A stretch of 64,000 nucleotides of DNA, taken from Polytrichum commune (taxonomy: Eukaryota; Streptophyta; Polytrichopsida; Polytrichales; Polytrichaceae). How positions within the stretch are numbered: the first letter of the stretch is position 1; every line of letters begins with the position of its first letter. The stretch is taken from contig OX485803.1 of assembly GCA_950295325.1 (NCBI GenBank), forward strand, positions 70,819,554 through 70,883,553, written 5' to 3'. The notes beneath the pieces are model-generated. The model saw nothing but the letters and a program-made list of their open reading frames with translations. It had not been told where the DNA came from and made no database searches. The translations under genes and the position numbers were made by a program. Below are positions 48,115 through 58,205 of the stretch, one piece after another.

Positions 48115-49408
48115 GAACTCACATAATCTTCACTTTGACAATGAATAAGGTATTTATATGAGCTCCAAAAACCACGAGAAAAAAAAGTGGCTATGGGCAA
48201 CTTGAATTTGCTCATCCACTCCACTCTAGTGCGTGCTTCGTATCCTCCAAGGGTTTAGGGTTGAAGGGACCACTAAAAGTGCCGCTTACTTTTAGTGGTC
48301 GATCGAAGGGGGTTAAGAACTCGAGAGATTCCGGCGCATTCGAGTCTAAATGATTTGTTAATTCGATTGTTTAATTTTGCTTACAGTCGTGCATGTCGAC
48401 TTCTTGGCCCAAGTCGGTTGAAATTCCATTTCGGTTATCTTGCTATAATAGTATTCCTTGAGGCCCATTTGTGACTCCTCGTAAACTAGAAGTAAATGGG
48501 TGTCTCACGCTTGCAGATAACGTGACTTGAGAACAAGACTACACTAAATTTTTTTTTAGGGTTTCATCTAGAGTATGCTTATCTTTTAAATCGGTATTTT
48601 CTTAATAATTGGTATGATTCTTTTGAGTGTTGAACTATATATTAAACCCTTGTCCTCCTTAAGACTTTGTGTGCTTTCGAAATTGATTATGAGCTCTCCA
48701 AGCTTTTATTAGGAACATTCATGAAGTAAATTGTGGCTACAAAGTCAAAGAACATGTCCATAAGGTTTGACCTTTTACATCATGTTACGAGGTTTCAAAG
48801 CTACCATGTTTAAGGAGAACTTCATAAAATGGAGATGGCATTTGTTTGCTTACATGGTTGGTAGATATGTCCACCTTATGAAGATTTATAACATATATTA
48901 AAGTGCATGGAAGAATGTGATTGTGTTGTGTAAAGATATTAGAGTGTTGATAGTTTTACATTTTGAATGAATCATCTAATTTTGATGCTTTGATATTAAT
49001 CTTTGGATAATTTCTTTTTCTATTAAACTTCGTGTTCTGAACAAATTCAAGATATTATTTTCAAGAACCTTTTTTTGGAGTTGAAACACCATTTGAGGAT
49101 TGAGAGTCAATTGTTCTCATGAATGTAGCGATTATGTTGGACAACATGTTCATTGGTTGGGAGGTTGGCCACTAGGAAAAAACTTGTCCATTCTAACCAT
49201 CAATTATAACTTGGCCACTACAGCTCATAACAAGAAAATGCATAAATATACGTGATCTCTTTTCTCCTAATTGATTTTAAAAAACATTGGTTCGTACAAC
49301 TACCACGTGTATGCCGTAAACCTCATTTTTCTTTTCTTTTTTATTACGACGTTGCTACCATAATGTTAATTTGATGGTCCAATTGAAAACATACATTGGA
49401 CTCAATAA
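48115..49408. other. Intergenic DNA without a supported gene
   Basis: AT-rich, short chance frames only, no repeat border recognised. Confidence 0.4.
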
Positions 49409-49909
49409 GGGCCACTTCACACCATGGCCGAAGGTCGAGAGGTTGTGGATTTCCACCGATCAGATCGCAAGAAACCAAGAATTCGGCCTCTCGACCCTTC
49501 ACAACAGAGGCCAAAGTCCAAAGGTCGTCACAATTAAAATGCCTACATGATAATACTTTTTGACCAAGGCGATGGGCTCTCAAAGGAAGTTTGGGTTGGA
49601 GAGGAATATAAACCCAAACTATGGTTGACAACATGTCGGTTTTTTTTCATAAAAAATTTCAAAAATTGACAAGATCTTGGCAATTAGATTGGAGGGGTTG
49701 TCTTGGGTAGGGAATAAAGGGGGATGCTCAATCTCTCTTTGGAGTTTGGGCTTGGCCTTTGGAGGCTTCACACTCTGCGCAACTAAAGGCTCCAATTCCT
49801 ATATATTATTGGCTATGTTTTTTCAGCCCATTTCTTTGGACTCTCAACAAAGTTTGGCCATTCAATCCCATAACCTCTCGATTTGGACGGCCATAGTGTG
49901 AAGCGGCCC
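49409..49909. mobile_element. PIF/Harbinger-like MITE, second subfamily (501 bp)
   Basis: Starts GGGCCACTTCACACCATGGCC and ends GGCCATAGTGTGAAGCGGCCC, with TAA on both sides (49406-49408, 49910-49912). The inside differs from the other copies (AGGTCGAGAGGTTGTGGATT), so only the ends are shared. The ORFs at 49344-49634 and 49677-49901 lie in it and are not genes. Confidence 0.85.
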
Positions 49910-50174
49910 TAAGTTAGGCAACCGAGTGGTTGAAGGATGGAGTATTGTGACCTAATCTTTTGCTTTATAAAAACCGGTGTGTATACTTGGTGAGAAGTTC
50001 CCCGGAAATAAGACTACATTCATTGTGCAGACACAGGCTAGGCAAGGCTTAAGAATATGCTTATGGCACCGAAATTAGATACGATTCGGGAAGACGGACC
50101 TTTTCAGCTTGAAGTAGAAACTTGGAGTCCGGTTGTCGGTTGGTTGGTTGACCTCCAACTTCTTCTTGGTTGTA

Positions 50175-50380
50175 CACCCTAAACTCCGTAATATCAACCT
50201 TTGTAATGTCACTCACTCTCTAATATCCCAAAACCCTAGGGAACGGATGTGTGTAGTTCAAATCTCACTCCTTACTGTCACACTTCTCTCCCTTATATCA
50301 TGAATTTTGTCATTAATGCAAACCACCAAAGAAGTCAACCCACACCCTCACATTACGTCATGTGTCAATATGTGGAGTGC

Positions 50381-50411
<31 letters not shown>

Positions 50412-50633
50412 TGCCACTTGTTGAATGTTGGTACATGTATATGCCACATCGCCCGGGAAGGCCTAGTGGAGTGGACCACACCACAACATTAAACTGTTGC
50501 ACTTTGTGCTATTCCATAGTGTCACATGCTACACTAAATCTATAGTGTCATGCATCCATGTTAATACTAGAAAACTCCGTAATATCACGTGCACTTTGGT
50601 TGCCACAAGTGTGATACTACGGAGTTTAGAGTG
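50175..50633. mobile_element. TA-target element with CACYCTAAACTCCGTA ends (459 bp)
   Basis: Left CACCCTAAACTCCGTAATATCA and right, inverted, CACTCTAAACTCCGTAGTATCA, flanked by TA (50173-50174 and 50634-50635). It contains a (TTC)n run near 50386-50410. A second, inverted copy lies at 50998-52965 and is split by an insertion. Confidence 0.75.
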
Positions 50634-50997
50634 TACTTCGTTGAGGCCCGAGTGTTCGTTCATTCCCAACTACGTCGTCCTAGTTAAGTTTGGGTACATA
50701 CATGTTCACAACATCTAACCACTGGGGAGGGTGAAAATTCAATTTTGAACATATTTTTATGTTTTAAGAGTTTTTTATTTTTTTATTTTTAGCTTTTATC
50801 ATCTCCAAAAAAATGTTGATAATTACTTAGGAACAGTCATTTCCTATGTCTCATGAAGCATTCAAAATAATATTATGTTTGTGACCGTTCATTGACATGT
50901 TACAATATTTGTGAGTTTTAGTCCATGAAATCACATCTCCCGTGAAACCAACGAAATTTGTGTTCACGATGCATTTACGAAAGGTTCATCCATTGTA

Positions 50998-52965
50998 CAA
51001 TCTAAACTCCATAGTATCACTCTTATGTCAACCAAAGTGACGTGATATTACAGAGTTCTATAGTGTTAACATGGATGCGTGATAATAGAGGATCAATGTA
51101 GCATGTGACATTATGGGATGACACAAAGTGCAACATTGTATTATTGAAATTAATGATTTTATACATGGGACATGGATAATGTCCCAAAGTTGTACACATC
51201 TTAAAAGCTTAGTCAAGAAACACTTTGTATAAGACCTTGGTGCAAGACCCTAACATGAAGCAAGTAAGGAAGATTATGAAGAGGGTGGTGGGGAGAATGA
51301 TACAGTTATGGATTTATAAAACTTCCGAGATGATGAAAATTGGTTAGGTTCTCTGGTGGGTGGGCAACTAGATGATCTTGATTTTGAGTTAAGTGAGGCT
51401 ATGGAAGCTTGGGTGTAGGAGGGAGGCATTTGGGCAAACATGGCATTTAATGTGGGTTTTATGAAGACGATGAAGAAGAATCGAACTTGTTGATTTTTTG
51501 ATGACAATAGTTGTGTTGTGGACTCTTGGTATGTATATGTCCACATAAGTTAACCTTTTTGAGACGTTGAATTTTATTTTTATTTTTTGCCTTCAAGCAA
51601 AACACGTTGTAGATATCAATCTTAATAGAAAACTACATTTGTTTAGATGGTGAAAGGGAACTTGCTAGCACCGTTAATTTATGTCTTGTGTAGACCATAA
51701 TGAAGTGATGACACTAAAATCTATGCAAAAAATTGACATTGAAGACAAGAAGCTTAGAGTGTAGCAGTTATGATTTAAGAGAGAAGGGAAGGACTTTACA
51801 TTGATCTAATCCATTTATAGGAATTTGTGAAATATTCCTCAATTTAGAGAACAAAACATGAAAGATATCAACATGTAACTGGCTGGTATTGGAAACACGG
51901 GGATCTTGATTGATGATGCCCGAAATCATGTGTAGACACTAACAACCCTATATGCAGGATCATCGAAACTTGGACTCATAGATACCCCTATAATGAGCCT
52001 ATAATCTAGCACCACATCAACCCTCGGGAAAAAAGAGACCCACTCTTTTTATATATTGACCAACAATCATGAAAGACATACATTTTGCACATTTGAGCTC
52101 ACTAGAAATTCACCTCAAGAAACATACATGAAAAAAAAAATTAGGATAAGGGACGTCATCCAAATGCAGACATGAATGCAACTCACCTCGTTTGCCATTT
52201 CAAATTCAAAGAGATGGTGTTGCAAAGGTCAACAATTTCTTCCCTATTGATATGGAGACAACCAACACATCAAATTCCCAACATGGATGGAACCCCAAAT
52301 ATTTTATTGTAAATATTTGCTAAGAAAATATTTACAATAAAAAAAACATCGGCATACAAAACGAACCGTGAAGTCACCATTGTCATCCAATGCATAAAAT
52401 ATTGCCTCTATATCTTCATCAACAATTGATGGAAGTGTCCTACAACAACACTAATTCCATGATACTCAATCTCATATTCAAAACAACTAAACTTCTAAGG
52501 ATATGTAAAAAGCATAAATAGTGGGGCTTGCATTTGAGATTAGTAAGCAACGACCTTCACTATGAGTAATGCACACACCTATACATATTCAGCTCCTTAA
52601 AGAGCTTCCCACATTGGTGGATTGAATTGCCGAGAGATGTGCAACACATGTCAACCTCCCACTTGGCCTTCCCAAGCAACGTGACATATCCATGTACCAA
52701 CAATTCAACAAGTGGCATGAGAAGAAGGAAAAGAATAAGAATAATAATAAGAAGAAGAAGACACTCCACATATTGATACATGGCACAATACGAGGGTGGG
52801 GTTGACATCTAAGATGGTTTGCATTAATGGCAAAACCCATGATATAAGGGAGATAAATGTGACAATAAGAAGTGAGATTCAAACTAAAAACACCCGTTGC
52901 CTAGGGTTCTAGGATATTAGAGAGTGAGTGACATTACAAAGGTCGATATTACAAAATTTAGGATG
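50998..52965 (-). mobile_element. Inverted copy of the 50175 element, split by a 1.5-kb insertion
   Basis: The ends are CAATCTAAACTCCATAGTATCA on the left and, inverted, CATCCTAAATTTTGTAATATCG on the right, with TA on both sides (50996-50997 and 52966-52967). 50998-51135 matches one end of the element and 52647-52965 the other end. The middle (51136-52638) is foreign and flanked by GTGCAACA (51128-51135 and 52639-52646). Confidence 0.75.
51136..52638. mobile_element. Unclassified 1503-bp insertion
   Basis: Interrupts the element around it and is bounded by an exact 8-bp direct repeat, GTGCAACA. No clear terminal inverted repeat and no LTR pair. A 90-codon minus-strand frame at 51274-51546 is not recognised. 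It contains one copy of the dispersed repeat described at 55540. An 8-bp duplication would fit hAT, but the ends do not show it. Confidence 0.5.
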
Positions 52966-52967
52966 TA

Positions 52968-54552
52968 TTCAACTTATGTAGAAAATGCAACCACATTATT
53001 CTATAGCACGAGATATTCCAATTTTAAAACGATTTGTTGTCAATAATGACATTTTTATCAAGTTAGTCCAGTGAAACCCAATTGAAATGAACCGGCCATG
53101 CCTTCATTATTATTATTACCCCTTCATTCCATTCGCGATGGATAAGTCCACACATTTAGGCGTCATGAAGCCCAAGGCTCGACTCGGACCCGCTACCCCT
53201 AAACCAAGGCCTTTGATGCCATTCTCAAAGTTGAACAACTCTTCATAAATAGCAAGTTCCAATGGCTATAGAATAGTGTGTTAATGTGTGTTTTCAACTT
53301 CCCCGTGTGGATGAGTTTGCGCACAAATCCATGGCCAAGCCCCAAATCCACATACACACCTTTCAAATGGATAAAATTCTCTCTCTCTTTCTCTCTCTCT
53401 CTATGAACACCATATATATCACATCATGTATAGTATGACTTCTTCTTCTTATTATTATTATGACGTATCGTATCCAAAAGTACATAAAGTTGCATCATGT
53501 TGAAGTGACGTCTGATGTTGAACGCCATGCAGATGTGGCAGGCGGGGCTAATGTTGGCAGCCGTACTAGCTACATGAGATTTTTATTTATTTATTTAGTT
53601 ATTTATATTCTTATGTATATATATCCACAAGCGCCAGCCGTATGGAGGGATAGTAGGAGGAGGTATAGTAGCTAGGTGCATTAACAATGTTGAAAACATG
53701 CCGGATTAATTGCGGCTTCCACCACCAAATAAGAATATATACTACACTCTACTACACTATACTATACTATATTAGACTAGACTAGACTAGAGGGTAAGTT
53801 ATTTTCCCATGTTTCTAGATTAGTAGTACGAAGTTATTGTAGATTATGCGGCAAGCTGCAGCGGGGAAAATACATACTTGAAGTACAAGGACTTGCTCCC
53901 TTGTCATTCATTTAGTGCCGTAACTTAGTCCGACTCATGAGGAGCTTTTAAGATGCCACAATGTGGGCCTTGCATAGAGAGAGAGAGAGAGAGAAGTGTA
54001 TATGAGCATACCTACTTCTCGTTCACCCAACATTGAAACTTGACCCAATACGTTTGGATTTGGGCGAACCAACCCATACATTCGTTCTTAGTTGGATGCT
54101 TAAACCCTTGCTTCTAAGGAACCAGTGTACGGGTTGGTTTGCCTCAGCCATAGGTTGTGGCCTACTGATCTCGAGTACACGAATTCGAGGTTCTTGGAGT
54201 TGTTTTTGGTGTCGAATCAACTTTTAAAAGGAGAAATTTTTTGTTATGTTTAGTTGTTCCGAGCTGCATACTATCTCATGGCTTTTATGTTCGAGGAATG
54301 AAAGGTAAGCTTGCATGCGATGATTCCCACTCTCTCATCCTTGCACTTCGAGGCTCATGTGAGTGAAGTTCCTCCTTTTTTTTACCTTCCGTTTTTATTT
54401 TTGGTGGGAAGAACTAACACACGCACGCGCACACACACACACACACACAAGAGTTGTCTTTTGAAATCCCTATGTGTATATGTATTTAATGAATGATTAC
54501 AAAAATATAAACTTACCCATAATCGAACATACCTACCGAAACCATATAAATA
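52968..54552. other. Intergenic DNA with microsatellites
   Basis: (TC)n near 53381-53402, (GA)n near 53977-53994, (AC)n near 54427-54448 and an ACTAT/TAGAC run near 53742-53792. A possible degenerate SINE head around 53170-53215 (minus strand, GGGTCCGAGTCGAG) is too weak to call. Confidence 0.5.
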
Positions 54553-54652
54553 CAGTAGAACCCCTCTTTACTAATCCCCTCTCAATTAATAACCCCTATG
54601 AAGTAATGAAAATCTCCAGTCCCAAGGCCATTAAGTAAGAGGGGTTCTACTG
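54553..54652. mobile_element. Emigrant-like pogo/mariner MITE (100 bp)
   Basis: Left CAGTAGAACCCCTCTTTACT and right, inverted, CAGTAGAACCCCTCTTACTT, with TA on both sides. The terminal sequence is close to the CAGTA(A/G)AACCTCTATAAATT type of Emigrant/Lemi1 pogo-like elements. No coding capacity. Confidence 0.9.
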
Positions 54653-55384
54653 TATGCACAACCCTTTGGGTTCAACTTCCTTGACATTAGTTGCATGGAT
54701 TGTGATAAATAATGTGGATAACCACACAAGAGATCCATGAACGATGTAGGGTGTTTACTTTTAACTTTCATTCAATGACAAACATATAGCATTGTGTCAC
54801 TCCAAATAGTATCTAAACTATGTTACCATAATCAATGAATCCGATCTCACAAAGCGTGCTGATGTTTCCTATGTTGATACTCTCAAAACATCAAAACATA
54901 AAAGGAGGCTAAGATTGTGTTGTTTGGTCTTGGGGGTCCTAATGCAATCGATTGATTTCACAATGAAACGTCTCCTTCAATGTAGAGGCGGCGGGCCGGC
55001 GGCGCATCCGAACATTGTATTTTGACTTATGATACGCGAAAATGTAGCTAGGGTGGGTGGGTTGAAGTTGTGAGATTGTTGTCCAAGTATACATGTACCT
55101 CAAGTACTTTTACTCACGTCAATGGTGAAGTCACATGAAACTTCTATATATCTTACAACTCAACTTAATTACTTACTCCCGTGAAGAGAGTTATATAGTT
55201 GACCGCAACGAAGTTTCTTATGTTGTGAACATGATTGAAGACACACTAGCTACTATACATGTTGATTTTATTATGTAAGTAGGTGATAAGCGCAATTGTA
55301 CCTTCTCACTCATTTCCGTTGAAAGAAGGTTGACCGCAAGGAGTTCATAAATGCAATCGTACCTTGCACTCATTTCAGTGGATA

Positions 55385-55500
55385 TATATATATATATATA
55401 TCTCAATCTGGTGGGCATCGGGTCACTTGACAATACGAACGGATACTTCATTCACGCCGGCCCCTTTAAATAGGGACCGGAGTTTCTATCTATATCAATC
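55385..55500 (+). mobile_element. 3' fragment of SINE family 2
   Basis: GGTGGGCATCGGGTCA, ATACGAACGGATACTTCATT, CACGCCGGCCCCTT and GGAGTTTCTATCTATAT follow the order of the 3' half of 12974-13346. Preceded by a TA run. The head is missing. Confidence 0.65.
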
Positions 55501-55539
55501 TGGATATTTCTTTTAATGCAATGAAACCGGTAAGTATAG

Positions 55540-55740
55540 ATGAACAGGTTGAGTTTGAGAAATGACCTGCTCAAATTCAAGACTTCAGGAAAATTGGCGA
55601 TCCATTTAGAGGAATTTATAGAATATTATTTGATTTAATAAAGAAAGACCGAAAGATGTCAACATGGAACCAATTGGGTTTGGAAACAATAGGATCTCGA
55701 CTGATTATGTCCAACAATCTCCTCGGATAATGTTTTGATG
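55540..55740. repeat. Dispersed repeat family (four copies in window)
   Basis: Shared ordered motifs: GTTGAGTTTGAGAAA, CAAGACTT, TTTAGAGGAAT(T/A)T(A/G)T, GAATAT, CAACATG, TTGG(G/A)TTTGGAAACA, GGATCT(C/T)GAC and TGCCCAACAATCTCC or TGTCCAACAATCTCC. Other copies: 51780-51950, 56395-56890 (split by a SINE) and 62590-62800. It may be part of an LTR or leader of an unknown retroelement. Confidence 0.65.
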
Positions 55741-56458
55741 TGTTGATTTGACCTCAACTTTAGCTTAGTTATCAAGGATTGGTTGCGGTCCCTCGACATG
55801 TTCTAGTTTCACTTCATAGTGAGCATGAGGGTCTAGCAGTTGTCAAATTGGATTTTTATTTCCCACGGTATGGTCTTTGGATGATTTTCAAGGATCCTTA
55901 GACTTTCATGGTCACCGCTCATGGTCTGTGTGTTTGCATGTTTCACAAAGAGCTTGAATGCCAATTTTGAGACATATTTGGCTAGGGGTGTTGCCCACTC
56001 TACTAAAGATGGATGATCCTTGCAATGGGCAACACCCCCGACATGCAAAAGAAAATCTCCTCCTTCAAATCTTAGTGGCCTTCTACAAGCTTCAAAAAAA
56101 AGTTTGGAACATTCTCCTTCAAAAGTAACAAAGTTAAACAAGAAAACTGCATCTATTTATTCTTGAGACATTCAATACTCTCCACCTTGTGTGGCTCCAC
56201 GTGGCTTCTCTGTTTGTTTTACGCCATGTGGGGGGCCTCTCCATAAAGAAAGGGTTAATATCAAAGGTTTCTAAGTGGGTGCATAACCAAAAGTGTCTAT
56301 CGAGGCCCACCCACCATGGACAAGCAAAGGATACAATTTGTTCAATCATCTTCACACTTTGGGATCCACAAATGGGGAGGGTTGACCGCTAGTTACAAAT
56401 GAGTTGTTTGAGTTTGAAGAAATGACCACTTAAAACTTTATGCAAATTGTGGATCAAT

Positions 56459-56737
56459 AAATAAACAAATAACCAAAGTCAGGCAATCCGATGTGAATTC
56501 GAGCCCGTTGGCCCTACACTACTCAAGAATCCTCTTGATGCAAGGTGGGGTTTACCGCCTACCTTGCAGTGGGTGGGCTCTTGGCTTCCTACTTACCTAG
56601 CTAGTTTGTTTGTTTTTTTCCCATCAAGTAGAGAAAAGATTTCATAGTAGGAATCGAACTACCAACCACTTCATTCGGAAGTAGGTTCCTCTCCACTATC
56701 ACCAAGTAATTTAGGGTCATCTTGGAGCAATTTTGCA
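56459..56737 (-). mobile_element. tRNA-derived SINE, family 1, copy 3
   Basis: Flanked by exact GATCAAT (56452-56458 and 56738-56744), with near-matching bases beyond (ATTGTG / TTTGCA). On the minus strand it has AAGATGACCCTAAATTACTT, a box-B-like GGTAGTTCGATTCC and the end GGATTGCCTGACTTTG followed by GTTATTTGTTTATTT. It carries extra AAACAAACAAACTAGCTAGG in the middle. It interrupts a copy of the dispersed repeat (56395-56890); the copy at 55540 shows the empty site. Confidence 0.9.
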
Positions 56738-57306
56738 GATCAATTTCGAGGAATGCATAAGTATTTTAAAAGAAAATTGGATCAATACAGAAGAAGGAAA
56801 AAAAAACATAGATATCTCAAGCAGTTGGATTTGAAAACACTAGGATCTTGACGGTTTTTCCCCCAAATCTCCCACACAAAATCATATATAGACCTACGAA
56901 ACAACATAACTTAGTGCATCCATTCCACACGGCCTAGTGTGTCATGTGACATCAATACGTTAGACCTTTCCTTAATTGGTTGTGACCTCTCATTTGCCGA
57001 GCCAATCAATATTATTGCTCTCTTCACAAGAATTGCATGACAACAATTTGTGAAAATTCCACAAAGATTTTGAGTGGAGTCACCACAAGCATATGAGTCC
57101 TAGATGAGTGACCTACGTCACTAGAAACTTGTCCTCTGTCACCTGAAAGTATACAAATCTACCACAACGGTAGATTTGTATTGTTCTTTTCATCAACATA
57201 GGATGGTTGTCTATAACTCCTATGTTGGTAGTGTTTCGCATGTCTCAATGACATGTCTCAAAAGGGAACGGTTGCTTCAATGTTTTGGAACGTGCACCTA
57301 CGTATA

Positions 57307-58203
57307 CAATCCTACTTCTTTAGTATGACGCGTTTGGGAAACGAGAGACCGTCGTATTATTGAAGTGTCACGTATTCAATTATATGACAAATTGGACCTC
57401 TTTGTCATAACAACAAGGCACTTCATGAAAACACACATTCTATATTTGGCCACATATACAAAATAAATATTCTTGGAAATGTCTTCACAAGTATGCAATT
57501 TCCTCTCATGAAATCTATGTGGACTGACGAAGGAATCGTTAGTCCGTTTGTGTTGCCACTTCAACTTAGCAACAAATGTCTTATGAAGCTTCTCCGATAT
57601 GGAATGCACTTTCATTACGTATGCAAAAGTAAATACTAATGGGTTGTGCATAAAAAAAAAACGTAGCTAACATGATGTTGAGCATCTACCAATTTCACAA
57701 TAGGTTGCCACCAAAATAATCTTCAAATGAAAGTTCAAGAGTTTTTAAATAATACGAAGATCGAAGCAATCTAATAAACACTTGAGTTCAAAATGCTCGA
57801 AAACAAGCCGTGCATCTTTGTTAATGGTTTCGGTGTAAATTTGTTGCGAAAGAGACAAAAACTAATGAGTCAATTGATTAGGTTTTGAGATAGAGGACAT
57901 GGTTCACTTAGTTCCTATATTTCAACATCATTTCACATTCCAACTTCTTTTATCCACATTACATATGCAAAAGCTACATAAATTGAATATTAACTGTGTA
58001 CTTAAACTTATATGAGACCCGCCATATATGCATTTATTACCTTTACAATATGACCTTTTGGAGGTCCAAGATTGTCGTATTAACAATGTCGCAATTGTAT
58101 TATAGAGGTAGATTTGAACTAGAAATTTTGGTTTACAAAAGTTGTGTCATTATATTGAGGTTGTCGTATTATTGAGATTTGTCGTATTAAAGAGGTAGGG
58201 TTG
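57307..58203. mobile_element. Mariner-like non-autonomous element (897 bp)
   Basis: Left CAATCCTACTTCTTTAGTATGA and right, inverted, CAACCCTACCTCTTTAATACGA, with TA on both sides (57305-57306, 58204-58205). Repeated GTCGTATTA motifs lie inside near both ends. A 91-codon minus-strand frame at 57376-57651 has no transposase motif. Related to 14057-14735. Confidence 0.65.
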
Positions 58204-58205
58204 TA

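Noticed and set aside
50386..50410. CRISPR-like or satellite signal from (TTC)n
   Set aside because: A plain trinucleotide microsatellite inside a transposable element. No spaced repeats.
51274..51546. 90-codon minus-strand frame in the 1.5-kb insertion as a transposase
   Set aside because: No catalytic DDE/DDD residues, zinc finger or dimerisation motif visible. Too short.
53150..53230. Possible extra SINE head on the minus strand
   Set aside because: Only a box-B-like stretch is visible, with no matching second copy, tail or target duplication.
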